From Carnobacterium sp. CP1 (GTDB lineage: Bacteria; Bacillota; Bacilli; Lactobacillales; Carnobacteriaceae), in the NCBI RefSeq assembly GCF_001483965.1, contig NZ_CP010796.1, positions 1,364,001 through 1,428,000 on the forward strand: a stretch of 64,000 nucleotides of DNA, written 5' to 3'. A model generated the notes under the pieces. It was given only the letters and a program-made list of their open reading frames with translations, did not search any database and was not told the origin of the DNA. Shown here piece by piece: positions 42,026 to 51,401 of the stretch (its first letter is position 1; every line of letters begins with the position of its first letter). The translations under genes and the position numbers were made by a program.

Positions 42026-43807
42026 TTAGATTTCTTGCAATAAATCAAACTGAGTTTTGTACAATTCATAATAAAGGCCTTTTTGAGCCATCAGTTCATC
42101 ATGACTGCCTGATTCCTGAATTTTCTTATCCGCAATATAGAAAATACGCGAACTATTTTTAATTGTAGACAAACGGTGAGCAATAATAAAAGCCGTGCGT
42201 CCTTCCAATAGCCGGTCTAATCCTTCTTGCAAGATAATTTCTGTTTGAGTATCGATACTGGAAGTTGCTTCATCCAAAATCAGTACTTTAGGATCAGATA
42301 ACAGCGTTCTGGCAAATGAAATCAATTGCCGTTGTCCGGCAGATAACGTACTGCCTCGCTCTTTGATAACTGTCCGGTAACCATCTTTCATATTTATAAT
42401 AAACTCATGAGCCCGCACGATTTTGGCGGCTTCCATGACTTCTTCTTCCGTCGCATCTAATTTACCATAGCGTATATTATCTAGAATGGTACCAGAAAAG
42501 ATAAAGGTATCTTGCAGCATCACGCCCATTTGGTTTCTCAATGAGTTTAACGTCACGTTTCGGATGTCCATCCCGTCTATTAAAATCTCACCATCGTTAA
42601 CATCATAAAACCGGCTGATCAAGTTAATGACCGTCGATTTCCCTGCTCCTGTCGGTCCTACCAAGGCAATGGTTTCTCCCGGTTTCACGTGAAATGACAG
42701 GTGCTCAAAAATAGTTTGTTTTGGCGTATAGCCAAAGGTAACATCATTGAAGACAACATCGCCTTTTACTGGAGGCATTTCAAAAGCATCTTCTGCATCG
42801 GTGATTTCAGGTTCAACATCCAATGTTTCAAAAATCCGTTCCAAATAGGCTGTCCCCGTAATTAGTGAATTATAAAAATTACCAATATTGACCATCGGAT
42901 TCCAAAAGTTATTGACGTATCCAATAAAAGCAATCAACACACCTGTTGAAACATCAACGCCTAATCCTCGAATTCCAACAAAGTAAATAATTGAAATAGT
43001 GATGGTCGCTATGTTTTGGATAGCAGGCGCTAGCAGCAATTGGATTTTCACAGCTTTCATCCATGTTGTGCGTTGGTCTTCACTCACTTCTGCGAAAATA
43101 GTGTTATTGATCGTTTCACGTGTAAAGGATTGAGTTATTTTAATTCCTGAAACACTTTCATGGATATAAGCATTTAAATTGGCTTGTTTGTTGCTGACTT
43201 CTTGGAAAGCTTTTCGTTGTTTCTTTTGAATCACTAATGTGATCACGAATAAAACAGGCAATAAAATAAAACTGTACAACGTTAGTTTGACATCGATCGA
43301 AAACATAAAGACTAATGTCACCACTAAACTTAAAACATCTGAAATAACATTGATCAGCCCATTTGAAAGCAAATCGCTCAATGAGTTGATGTAATTCACT
43401 ACGCGAATAACGATTTTCCCATGAGGCCGAGTATCGAAATAAGAAAAAGATAATTTTTGCAAATGTTCAAAAATTTCAGACCGCATATCTTTTAAGACAT
43501 CTTGCCCTAGCAAAGTAATGTGTTGGATGCGATACCTTGAACACCAGCCTCCGACCAAAGTCGCCAATGAAAAGAAGACGATGATCCAAGTCATTTGGCC
43601 GGTGTCTTTGTTTGGAATGGATTCATCGATCACGATACTGGTAAGATATGGACCTAGCACTAAGACAATATTCGAAATCAAGATGACAAACAGAATTTTG
43701 ATCAAAGCACTTTTGTAAGGCTTCAAATAGCCGCCTAAACGTTTAAATTGGTTTATATTAAATTCTTGTTCCAGCTCTTCATCTGTTCTAGCGTTACTCT
43801 GTGCCAT
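42026..43807 (-). CDS. ABC exporter subunit, LmrD/BmrD-like (catalytic half)
   Basis: The 593-residue half-transporter has six predicted helices and a complete nucleotide-binding domain: Walker A GPTGAGKST, signature LSAGQRQ, Walker B VLILDEATSS with the catalytic Glu, and switch His in IAHRLST. It pairs with the upstream gene product, whose own site is degenerate, forming a heterodimeric multidrug-type exporter like LmrCD or BmrCD. The two genes overlap by 14 nt. The substrate is unknown; antibiotics, peptides or lipids are exported by relatives. Confidence 0.9.
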   Translation of the reverse strand: MAQSNARTDEELEQEFNINQFKRLGGYLKPYKSALIKILFVILISNIVLVLGPYLTSIVIDESIPNKDTGQMTWIIVFFSLATLVGGWCSRYRIQHITLLGQDVLKDMRSEIFEHLQKLSFSYFDTRPHGKIVIRVVNYINSLSDLLSNGLINVISDVLSLVVTLVFMFSIDVKLTLYSFILLPVLFVITLVIQKKQRKAFQEVSNKQANLNAYIHESVSGIKITQSFTRETINNTIFAEVSEDQRTTWMKAVKIQLLLAPAIQNIATITISIIYFVGIRGLGVDVSTGVLIAFIGYVNNFWNPMVNIGNFYNSLITGTAYLERIFETLDVEPEITDAEDAFEMPPVKGDVVFNDVTFGYTPKQTIFEHLSFHVKPGETIALVGPTGAGKSTVINLISRFYDVNDGEILIDGMDIRNVTLNSLRNQMGVMLQDTFIFSGTILDNIRYGKLDATEEEVMEAAKIVRAHEFIINMKDGYRTVIKERGSTLSAGQRQLISFARTLLSDPKVLILDEATSSIDTQTEIILQEGLDRLLEGRTAFIIAHRLSTIKNSSRIFYIADKKIQESGSHDELMAQKGLYYELYKTQFDLLQEI

Positions 43808-45551
43808 CGCTTGTCACCTCTTCCTCTGTTTTCCCTAGTTGTTTCAAATAAATTTTGTAGTAAGCCCCTTTAGCTGCCAATAGGGATGTATGCGTTCCTC
43901 GTTCTACGATTTTCCCATGTGAAAGAATAATAATTTCATCCGCTCGTTTGACCGAAGAAATACGGTTAGCAATAATAAAGGTTGTTTTTTGTTGCATCAC
44001 ATCTTGCAGTTCGTTGTGAATTTTAACCTCTGTTTCCATATCAACTGCCGAAGTCGTGTCATCTAGAATCAAAATAGCAGGGTCTTTCATTAAACCGCGA
44101 GCTAAGGAAATCCGTTGGCGTTGTCCGCCTGACAACCCGCTGCCTCGTTCGCCAAGAAACGTATCATACTGCTCAGGCATCCGTTCAATAAACGGACTGG
44201 CATCAGCCACACGAGCCATATTTTTGATTCGTTCCAACTCCGCTCCAGGTGTTCCAAAAGCAATGTTTTCTTTAACTGTTTCTGAGAATAAGAAGACATC
44301 TTGCATTACGATGGCGATGTGTCTTCTTAATTCCCGAACATTGATTCGTCTTGCGTCTTGTCCGTCGATTAAGATACGCCCTTCTGTTGGATCAAAAAAG
44401 CGCGAAATCAAATTCACTAATGTTGATTTCCCTGAACCCGTTTCCCCCAGGATCCCAATCGTTTGGCCTGGCACTGCTTTTAAGGAAATATGGCTTAGTA
44501 CTTCTGTATCTGGGTCATCAGCAAAATGGAAGGAAACATCTTGGAATTCCACGATTCCTCTGATCGTTGGTGTCGTTTGTCGTTGTTCAAGCGGAATCAT
44601 CGGTTTAGCTGCTAATAATTCTCTGATTTTGTATGTTGACGCAATAAAGCGCTGCAAGTCGTTGACATACCAGCCAACATTTCGCATTGGAAGGTTCAAC
44701 ATCCAGATGAACCCGTTAAAAGCTACCAAATCGCCTAAGCTCATTTGTCCGCCAATAACCAAGAAACCGCCGAAACCGATCGTAATAACAGATAAGAATG
44801 CTGCCAGCGTTTCTAATGCCGGCAAATAAGCTTTCGTGACTGCTGCAGATTCTAAATTCCTGCGCTTGTAGTTTTCATTGAAATGGTTAAATTTTTCGAT
44901 TTCATAATCTTCTCTGGCAAAAGCTTTGACCACTTTGTTTCCGCCAATATTTTCTTCTACCATTGAGTTTAATCTGGAAAAACTTTCTCGTATTTCATAA
45001 AAGACTGGATTGGCTTTATTGGATAACATAATCGTTAAAATTCCAATAAAAGGTGTTACAACAATCAATGCTAACATCAATCGCCATTCAATGATACCCA
45101 TCACAACGATAGCTGAGACGAGGAGTAAAAAGTTGTCTAAAACGTTATACGACAACCAAGAAATAGCATGTCGGATAGCGTCCGTATCCCCTGTCATCCG
45201 AGCCATTAAGTCCCCAACTCGTGTATTGTTAAAGAAGGTGAAGTCGAGCTCTTGTAATTTTTTATACATATCTTCTCTTATTTTGTAAATTGAATTTTGT
45301 CCGATGCGTTCATACATGATTTGATACACATACCGCAAACCTGTTCGAAGAACTGAAGCAGCAATCATAACCGCCAACAACGGAATCAGTAGTCCGATCC
45401 TTTGGTCTACGATAACTTCATCGACCAGCATCCCACCTATTAATGGAGAAACAATATTCAACAACGCGACCACAATAACTAAAATCGTGGCGAAGAACAT
45501 TTTCCATCTATTCGGTTTGATGTATTTCCAGACCCATTTAATACTTCCCAT
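43794..45551 (-). CDS. ABC exporter subunit, LmrC/BmrC-like (degenerate site)
   Basis: The 585-residue half-transporter has six helices and a nucleotide-binding domain with intact Walker A GETGSGKST and signature LSGGQRQR. Two catalytic residues are replaced: the Walker B glutamate is Asp (LILDDTTS) and the switch histidine is Asn (IIANRISS). Such asymmetry is known in LmrC/BmrC-type partners, where only one composite site hydrolyses ATP efficiently. It is first in the operon and divergent from an AraC regulator. Confidence 0.9.
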   Translation of the reverse strand: MGSIKWVWKYIKPNRWKMFFATILVIVVALLNIVSPLIGGMLVDEVIVDQRIGLLIPLLAVMIAASVLRTGLRYVYQIMYERIGQNSIYKIREDMYKKLQELDFTFFNNTRVGDLMARMTGDTDAIRHAISWLSYNVLDNFLLLVSAIVVMGIIEWRLMLALIVVTPFIGILTIMLSNKANPVFYEIRESFSRLNSMVEENIGGNKVVKAFAREDYEIEKFNHFNENYKRRNLESAAVTKAYLPALETLAAFLSVITIGFGGFLVIGGQMSLGDLVAFNGFIWMLNLPMRNVGWYVNDLQRFIASTYKIRELLAAKPMIPLEQRQTTPTIRGIVEFQDVSFHFADDPDTEVLSHISLKAVPGQTIGILGETGSGKSTLVNLISRFFDPTEGRILIDGQDARRINVRELRRHIAIVMQDVFLFSETVKENIAFGTPGAELERIKNMARVADASPFIERMPEQYDTFLGERGSGLSGGQRQRISLARGLMKDPAILILDDTTSAVDMETEVKIHNELQDVMQQKTTFIIANRISSVKRADEIIILSHGKIVERGTHTSLLAAKGAYYKIYLKQLGKTEEEVTSDGTE

Positions 45552-45758
45552 ATTTATGGCCTCCTTTTAAATTGTTTATTTAATTTAAGCATAAGGGAAA
45601 CTCCTTTTAAAAAGAATGGTCATTTTTCTCAAAATAGATGGAGTAAATAACGAACCCTCCATTATGCTTAAGATGGTGTAAAGCTGAATGATTGCGCTGC
45701 CTTTCTAGATACTTTATAATCTTGAGTATCAGTACGTGTTGATTTGGGAGGTAAAAAG

Positions 45759-46595
45759 ATGTTGAAAATGAATGTGAAAACGTTTAACCCTGAAATTTTA
45801 TATGTTTTTGATGTCACTACCACTGGCCCTTCAACGAGTAAAAAACACCATCATGACTTCTTAGAAATGTCGATCCTTGTTGAAGGCGAAACTTTTTATA
45901 CGATTGAAAACCAAGAGGTTCATTTAAAAGAAGAAACGATTCTATTATTCAATCCCGGCGTCAGTCACCATGAACAAGCTCCAGCAGGGGTAGAAAACAC
46001 TCAAATCCATATCGGTTTTCGCAATGTAAATTTAGATCGTTTCCCAAAAGACTATTTTCCCGTTGAATCTCCAATCATTCGATTGAACGACTACAACAAA
46101 GATTTTTTTGCTATTTGTCGCGAGATCATTAAAGAACGTTCAACTAGTCAGGCTGGTTATGAACTGATGCTAAAAACGTTAGTTATGAGGCTCATCGTGT
46201 TTTTGTTACGAGACAAAAATACTCTTTCCGCACACCATTTAACGTCGGCGCTAACAGCCGAAGAACAGGAAAAACAACAAATCGTCAACGAGATCATTCT
46301 CTATTTGGAAGGCCATTATATAGAAGACATTACTTTAAACAGCTTAGCTCAAGAACACTTTATCAGCCCCGCCAATCTTTCTCGTATCTTTAAAGAAGAA
46401 ACAGGTGATTCTCCAATCAATCATTTGATTAAAATCCGCTTAAACCAAGCAAAAGCTTTAATGGAAACTGAAAAAGACATCACCGTTAAAGAAATTTCTC
46501 ATTTGGTTGGCTATGAGGATGCTTTATATTTCAGCAAGCTGTTCAAAAAATATTACGGCCAACCACCCTCTAGCTTTTTACAAAAAAGCAGTTAA
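45759..46595 (+). CDS. AraC family transcriptional regulator
   Basis: The 278-residue protein has an N-terminal cupin-like sensing domain (about 1-150: HHDFLEMSILVEGE and NPGVSHHEQAP) and a C-terminal pair of AraC helix-turn-helix motifs (about 175-275: NSLAQEHFISPANLSRIFKEETGDSP and KEISHLVGYEDALYFSKLFKKYYGQPP). The ATG at 45759 follows GGGAGG; an in-frame TTG earlier overlaps that RBS. It is divergent from the ABC exporter operon and may control it, or a sugar pathway elsewhere. Confidence 0.9.
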   Translation: MLKMNVKTFNPEILYVFDVTTTGPSTSKKHHHDFLEMSILVEGETFYTIENQEVHLKEETILLFNPGVSHHEQAPAGVENTQIHIGFRNVNLDRFPKDYFPVESPIIRLNDYNKDFFAICREIIKERSTSQAGYELMLKTLVMRLIVFLLRDKNTLSAHHLTSALTAEEQEKQQIVNEIILYLEGHYIEDITLNSLAQEHFISPANLSRIFKEETGDSPINHLIKIRLNQAKALMETEKDITVKEISHLVGYEDALYFSKLFKKYYGQPPSSFLQKSS

Positions 46596-46626
46596 AGACT
46601 GCTTAAGAACTGTCCTTTGAATTGAA

Positions 46627-46660
46627 AAACGCATGACCGCTTTAAGCTGCCATGCGTTTG
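46627..46660 (+). terminator. Hairpin after the AraC-type gene
   Basis: AAACGCATG and CATGCGTTT form a 9-bp stem with a 15-base loop; the T-tail is short, so the call is moderate. Confidence 0.5.
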
Positions 46661-46739
46661 GTAGATCTCAAAGCTTCATTGTACTTTTTGGTGCTTGTTT
46701 TTTAGAACTTATTTTTTTAAAATCCTTCATATAAAAAAC

Positions 46740-46774
46740 GGAGCTGGGACATTGATCTCAGCTCCATTTTTTTA
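46740..46774. terminator. Terminator after the first GT8 gene
   Basis: GGAGCTG and CAGCTCC enclose a GATC-containing loop, with T-run on the plus side and A/T flanks on both, between the AraC-type gene and the convergent glycosyltransferase. Confidence 0.78.
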
Positions 46775-46803
46775 GTTATCCATCAAAAAAACTAGCTTGC
46801 CGC

Positions 46804-47664
46804 TTATTTGACCTGTTTGACATCTTTTGCGGGAGCAGCAACTGGGAAGGTCGTTTGATTGCGTAAGGCAAAGTACGTTTCCCGGTAAGGGTGAACAGAA
46901 TTTTCATGCCATGGTTTTTCATGTCCGCAAAAATGGACGATAGCTGGATCAGCTTTCGCTTCCTCCCATTGGGATTGTCCAAGAGCAGTTGGATGTTCTT
47001 TCTCTTCCAACATCAAATAGGTTTGAGCATTCCAGCGAGGATGCAATTCCAACCACCGGTCATGTAAAATCGCATTTAAAGTATCTTGGTCATGGAAACG
47101 CAATAAATCAGGGTGCTCGTCGATAAACGCAAAGGCTTGTTCCGTAATTTTTTCTTTACGCCAATTTTCTAAATCCATTACCATCATCCCTGAATTAAAG
47201 TACGTATCCGATTTGCATTGAATCCCCATCAAATTCAACCGATCATGGAAGCCCGAATCTTCCACAGCTGCCAGCAAGTTTTCGCCCAAGTCGAGCTCCC
47301 ACAGCGTTTGGATGTCTTCTAGACAAATCATATCGCAATCAAGGTAAATGGCACGCGGCGTGTCTTTTAAAAGGTTTGGAATCGATATGCGGTAATAAGC
47401 AGTTTTAGGGATACGATCGCTTTCTACCACATTGTCAAATTCTGAGGCATCAATCGTTAAATAACTGATCCGAGCATTGTATTTATTCACAGTCCGGTTT
47501 AATAAAAATTTTGAGTTTAATGAAATATTGTCATCGATCACATAAAAATGCAGCGTCGTATCTGGCTTTTTCGTGACTAATAGTGAAAGAAAAAGCGTAG
47601 CTAAGTGCGGCACAAAAGCTTCATTACTGGATGACACAATCGTTATATTTTTTGAATCAAACAT
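46804..47664 (-). CDS. Glycosyltransferase family 8 protein
   Basis: The 286-residue protein is a GT8 retaining glycosyltransferase. The metal-binding DxD is Asp109-Cys-Asp111 in YLDCDM, preceded by the conserved AYYRISIPNLL and followed by YFNSGMMVMDLENWR and the nucleotide-sugar end motif HFCGHEKPW. The ATG at 47664 is 5 nt after GGAGGAAG; a longer frame from 47712 would include it. LPS-type GT8 enzymes add glucose or galactose; in a Gram-positive, wall polymers or glycolipids are plausible acceptors. A close paralogue lies upstream with a hairpin between. Confidence 0.92.
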   Translation of the reverse strand: MFDSKNITIVSSSNEAFVPHLATLFLSLLVTKKPDTTLHFYVIDDNISLNSKFLLNRTVNKYNARISYLTIDASEFDNVVESDRIPKTAYYRISIPNLLKDTPRAIYLDCDMICLEDIQTLWELDLGENLLAAVEDSGFHDRLNLMGIQCKSDTYFNSGMMVMDLENWRKEKITEQAFAFIDEHPDLLRFHDQDTLNAILHDRWLELHPRWNAQTYLMLEEKEHPTALGQSQWEEAKADPAIVHFCGHEKPWHENSVHPYRETYFALRNQTTFPVAAPAKDVKQVK

Positions 47665-47720
47665 AATGCTTCCTCCTTCAAAAAAATCATACTTTCTAAA
47701 ATGAACGTACATTAAAGAAA

Positions 47721-47738
47721 GGCCTCTAAAACGAGGCT
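47721..47738 (-). terminator. Hairpin between the two GT8 genes
   Basis: GCCTC (47722-47726) and GAGGC (47733-47737) form a short stem, with CTTTCTTT following on the minus strand. It may partly uncouple the two genes. Confidence 0.45.
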
Positions 47739-47771
47739 TATTTAATCTTTAGAAAATAATTTTTTTAATTA

Positions 47772-48629
47772 TTATTTAGTTGATTCTTTCTCAGTTTCTT
47801 TTAAATGAAACGGTGATTTCGCTAATTCTTCTAGGTAAAGTTCAGTGTAAGGATGATATTCCTCTGAATTCCAAGGTTTATCATGGCCAGTGAAGTGAAT
47901 GATTGAGGGCTTTTGAATGGCTTCTTTGTACCATTTCGCATATTGTTCTGTTGGCGGTTGATGTCTTTCGAATAATAAAGACGTTTGGAGGTTCCATTTA
48001 GGATGAAGCGGAAACCATTTCTCATAAACAATCGCGTTCAATGCATCTTGGTCATGATAAATAATTTTTTCATCTTCTTCTTGTAAGAAAGTTAGTGTTT
48101 TTTCTGTAATATTCGCTTTTCGCCAATTGTCTAAATCCATTAGCATCAGTCCTGAATTGAAGTAATAATCTTCTGTTTCAACTCCTAACCGGCCTAAAAC
48201 AAGTGCTTGTCCTGGATCGATAACGGCGCCAATGACGTTATCGCCAATGTCTGTATCGTATAGTTCCGAAATATCTGCTTGCACTAAAACATCGCAATCG
48301 ATATAAAGGACTTTTTCATAATGTTTATCTGCTAGTAAATCAGGTAAAGAGATGCGGTAGTAAGCAGTTTGAGTAATATGATCACTCTCTAACACATCTG
48401 CGTACAAGTCGGAATCCACTTCTAAATAGCTAATAGTAGCTGGTTGATTGGAAACTACTTGGTTCAACTTTTCTTTGCTATCCGCCGAGATATGGTCATC
48501 GATAATGTAAAACGTCACTTCAACGTCATTTGCTAAGTTTTCGAGCAAACTCATCATCATTACACTCAGATACGGTGCATAATTTTCATCTGCGGCACTC
48601 ACAATTGGAATTTTCCTTTTTCGGCTCAT
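47772..48629 (-). CDS. Glycosyltransferase family 8 protein (paralogue)
   Basis: This 285-residue GT8 protein is about as long as its neighbour and shares the order of motifs: TAYYRISLPDLL, the DxD (Asp111-Cys-Asp113) in YIDCDV, YFNSGLMLMDLDNWR, and HFTGHDKPW. Sequence differences near the donor site leave room for a different sugar. The ATG at 48629 follows AAGGAAGG; an in-frame TTG six codons earlier lies in that RBS. It is the first of the pair on the minus strand, with a TATAAT-like box upstream. Confidence 0.92.
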   Translation of the reverse strand: MSRKRKIPIVSAADENYAPYLSVMMMSLLENLANDVEVTFYIIDDHISADSKEKLNQVVSNQPATISYLEVDSDLYADVLESDHITQTAYYRISLPDLLADKHYEKVLYIDCDVLVQADISELYDTDIGDNVIGAVIDPGQALVLGRLGVETEDYYFNSGLMLMDLDNWRKANITEKTLTFLQEEDEKIIYHDQDALNAIVYEKWFPLHPKWNLQTSLLFERHQPPTEQYAKWYKEAIQKPSIIHFTGHDKPWNSEEYHPYTELYLEELAKSPFHLKETEKESTK

Positions 48630-49037
48630 TTCCAACCTTCCTTTCAAATAACATTAAAAATAAATGGCGAACAGATTAAAAACTCCGTTGCTAAGTTCTA
48701 TATTATACTCTTTTTTTTATTTTTGCAAACAATACCCCTTGCAGGTTAACGTTCCTTTACAGTTATGCGGAAAAACAGCCGTCCAAAATAGTTTCAAAGA
48801 AAAAAACAATTATGGATAAAGTTGGGTGGATTCCGGTCGGCGGCTGCTGTTTTATTCTCTTCTCCGTCTAAAGAACTATGGTAAAAAAAATGGGATAGTG
48901 TATACTAAAACAAGGCTTCTGCTGATTCCGGATAGTGAGATTAGAATGAACTTATAATTTTTAGTTAGTAGGATCGATTCATTTCTACCTTAGTGAGTTT
49001 CGATGCGGTTGTGAAATTAAGAAAAGAAGGTTTTTTT
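48630..49037. other. 408-nt interval between divergent GT8 and NlpC/P60-like genes
   Basis: On the minus strand TATAAT (plus ATTATA at 48702-48707) is a probable -10 for the GT8 genes. On the plus strand TATACT (48901-48906) and TATAAT (48953-48958) are candidate -10 boxes. Inverted repeats AACAGCC (about 48772) and GGCTG..CTGTT (about 48842) could form a structure. I see no gene. Confidence 0.5.
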
Positions 49038-49598
49038 ATGAAAATTTATCTCGTTTTAACAGATACAAATACATTATTTTCCAGAACAATCAAGCTTTAT
49101 ACTAGAGCTGAATACAATCATGCTTCGCTTGCGTTAGACCCGACTTTAAAGGATATCTATAGTTTCGGACGCAAACGTCCTCGCAATCCCTTTAATGCCG
49201 GTTTTATTCAAGAAGATTTATCTCGGGATTACTTTCTACGAGCACAATGCAGTATTCATTCTTGTGATGTGACCGCTGAACAATTTGCGCTGATCGCCGA
49301 TTTGATTCAGTATTACGAACAAACGAAAAATATGTACCATTATAATTTATTAGGACTTATAACGTTAGCACTTAAAATCGATTTTAAACGCAATGATGCT
49401 TTTTTCTGTTCTCAATTTGTTGCTACTTTATTAGATGAAAGTACCATTTACGACTTTCAAAAAGAAATCCATTTTGTCACTCCCCAAGATTTGGCAGCTT
49501 TGCCTATATTCCGTTCCGTATATGTCGGTTCATTATATGAATACTTAGCCTCTGTTCAAGAAATTCCCAATGAACTACTGGCACTTACAGAAGTTTGA
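49038..49598 (+). CDS. Permuted NlpC/P60-like (papain-fold) protein
   Basis: The 186-residue protein has the order His-then-Cys seen in circularly permuted NlpC/P60 proteins (YaeF/YiiX group). His28 lies in EYNHASLAL and the nucleophile Cys124 in FFCSQFVATLL. The ATG at 49038 follows AAGAAGG; a longer in-frame reading from 48993 has no RBS. It has no signal peptide, so it is cytoplasmic or membrane-associated. Relatives cleave amide or acyl bonds, sometimes on lipids; the substrate is unknown. A terminator follows. Confidence 0.7.
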   Translation: MKIYLVLTDTNTLFSRTIKLYTRAEYNHASLALDPTLKDIYSFGRKRPRNPFNAGFIQEDLSRDYFLRAQCSIHSCDVTAEQFALIADLIQYYEQTKNMYHYNLLGLITLALKIDFKRNDAFFCSQFVATLLDESTIYDFQKEIHFVTPQDLAALPIFRSVYVGSLYEYLASVQEIPNELLALTEV

Positions 49599-49622
49599 TT
49601 CTTCATTACTTACTCATCATTG

Positions 49623-49674
49623 AAAGCCCAGAGAAAAATCAGCTAAGCTGTTTCTGCTCTGGGCTTTCTTTTTT
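49623..49674 (+). terminator. Terminator after the NlpC/P60-like gene
   Basis: AAAGCCCAGAG pairs with CTCTGGGCTTT, enclosing CAGC/GCTG, and is followed by CTTTTTT. Confidence 0.9.
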
Positions 49675-49729
49675 AATTTTTATGATTTTGAACAGCAATT
49701 GCATATGTGCACACAAAATAGCTGAACTA

Positions 49730-49738
49730 TGCTATAAT
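49730..49738 (+). promoter_or_regulatory. Extended -10 promoter of the adenosine deaminase gene
   Basis: TGCTATAAT at 49730-49738 has the extended -10 TG dinucleotide. The -35 region is poor. The start codon is 94 nt downstream; the leader shows no recognisable purine riboswitch. Confidence 0.55.
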
Positions 49739-49831
49739 GCCTCTTAAACCATTCTTTCCCAGTAAATCGTTTTTTTTAAATCAGTACATAGCCTTTCTCA
49801 AACCCACTATCTTTGTGTCAGGAGTGACTTC

Positions 49832-50872
49832 ATGCAACACGCTATATTAAAAAAATTACCTAAAATTGAATTGCATTGCCATCTTGACGGTTCAATTCGT
49901 CCTGCTACCTTAAGAAAAATTGCCGAGGAACAAGGATACCCATTGCCCTCAGGAGAACAAGAACTGAAGCAGCTTTTGCAAGCGCCAGAAGAGTGCAAAA
50001 ATTTAGAAGAGTACTTAACTTGTTTTGATCCCGTATTAGATTGTCTCCAAACTGAAAAAGCGCTGGAAACAGCTGCATATGATGTGGTTGAACAAGCTGC
50101 GGAGGAAAATATCCTTTACATTGAGATTCGTTATGCACCCTTGTTGTCTACTCGAAATGGTTTGAGTTGCGACGCTGTTATTGAAGCCATTCTAAAAGGG
50201 TTGGCTAAAGCTGAAAAAAACTTTCATGTCAAAAGCAACTTATTGTTGTGCGGCATGCGCGGCGATTCATTGGCAGATAATCTTTCAGTAGTGGAAGCGG
50301 CACGAACATTCCTAAAAAAAGGAGTTGCTGGGATTGATTTAGCCGGAAATGAAAAAGATTATCCTCCGGCTGAATTTGAGGATTTTTTCCAGCTTGGAGA
50401 AAAATATGCGATTCCGATCACCACTCATGCTGGTGAATGTGGATGTGCACAAAATGTACGCGATTCGATTCTTTTAGGAGCCGTTCGAATTGGACATGGG
50501 ATAGCCGTTAAGGACAGTCTAGAAACGATTCAGTTTTGCATAGATAAAAATGTTTTACTCGAAATTTGTCCAACTAGCAACTTGCAAACAAAAACCGTTA
50601 ACAGCTGGGAAGACTATCCTTTCAGAAAATTTATTGATGCTGGATTAAAAGTCAGCATCAATACCGATAATCGGACTGTTTCCAATACAACTTTGACAGA
50701 CGAGTACTTACTGCTGCACAACCATTTCGGATTGGATTATGCTTTGATGCAAAAAATAAATTTAGATGCACTCGCTTATGCTTTCACAGATGAACAGACA
50801 AAATCACAGCTAGCAGCACGGATTTCTTCAGGGTACCTGCCGCAATTAATGTCTGAAGCTGCTTCTACCTAA
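49832..50872 (+). CDS. add: Adenosine deaminase
   Basis: The 346-residue enzyme converts adenosine or deoxyadenosine to inosine in purine salvage. Zinc ligands His15 and His17 are in ELHCHLDGS, the catalytic region is TTHAGECG, another ligand region is RIGHGIA, and the last Asp is in INTDNRTVS. AGGAGTGA precedes the ATG. A hot-dog thioesterase gene follows 67 nt later on the same strand, possibly in the same transcript because no terminator lies between. Confidence 0.93.
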   Translation: MQHAILKKLPKIELHCHLDGSIRPATLRKIAEEQGYPLPSGEQELKQLLQAPEECKNLEEYLTCFDPVLDCLQTEKALETAAYDVVEQAAEENILYIEIRYAPLLSTRNGLSCDAVIEAILKGLAKAEKNFHVKSNLLLCGMRGDSLADNLSVVEAARTFLKKGVAGIDLAGNEKDYPPAEFEDFFQLGEKYAIPITTHAGECGCAQNVRDSILLGAVRIGHGIAVKDSLETIQFCIDKNVLLEICPTSNLQTKTVNSWEDYPFRKFIDAGLKVSINTDNRTVSNTTLTDEYLLLHNHFGLDYALMQKINLDALAYAFTDEQTKSQLAARISSGYLPQLMSEAAST

Positions 50873-50939
50873 GCGATTCGTTTGTCTTCTTTTGCTTGAT
50901 ACCTGAAAAAACTAACTAGATTAAAGTGAGGATCACATT

Positions 50940-51374
50940 GTGAAAAAGAACTTATCTCAATACGAACACAAAGCACAATATTATGAAACGTATCAAATGG
51001 GCATTATTCACCACTCAAATTACATTCGTTGGTTTGAAGAAGCAAGAACCAGCTTGCTGGATGAAGTGGGGTTTGGCTACGATCAGATGGAAAAAGAAGG
51101 CATCATCGTTCCTGTATTAGCTATTTCTTGTGATTACACATCAATGGTGCGCTACAACCAAACGGTCTTGATCTTACCAAAAGTAGAAACCTTTAATGGC
51201 ATCAGAATGACCATTTCTTATCAAATCACCGATAAAGCAACTGGCGAACTAAAAGCTGCTGGAAAAAGCAATCATTGTTTTTTAGATAAAGATTATCGTC
51301 CTATTTCGTTAAAAAAAGCTAATAAAAAAATCTATGACTTATTTGAAGAACTTATTGGAAAAGACCTTGGATAA
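50940..51374 (+). CDS. 4HBT (YbgC/FadM-type) thioesterase with altered catalytic residue
   Basis: The 144-residue protein is a single hot-dog thioesterase. The motif that normally reads YYETDQMGI, with Asp as the catalytic base, here reads YYETYQMGI: the Asp position is Tyr18 (codon TAT, one base from GAT). The rest of the motif HHSNYIRWFEEART is intact. If this is real, acyl-CoA hydrolysis may be lost or changed. The start is GTG after GTGAGGAT. It follows add on the same strand and ends before a terminator shared with ndh. Confidence 0.83.
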   Translation: MKKNLSQYEHKAQYYETYQMGIIHHSNYIRWFEEARTSLLDEVGFGYDQMEKEGIIVPVLAISCDYTSMVRYNQTVLILPKVETFNGIRMTISYQITDKATGELKAAGKSNHCFLDKDYRPISLKKANKKIYDLFEELIGKDLG

Positions 51375-51401
51375 CGCTGTTTTCAAACGATTTTTAGATA
51401 G

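Noticed and set aside
44056-44829. Long open frame on the plus strand inside the LmrC-like gene
   Set aside because: It is antisense to a clearly coding ABC exporter, has no RBS or recognised domain, and arises from codon bias of the real gene.
49680-49831. Purine riboswitch before adenosine deaminase
   Set aside because: The leader is short and lacks the conserved three-way junction words; only a promoter could be supported.
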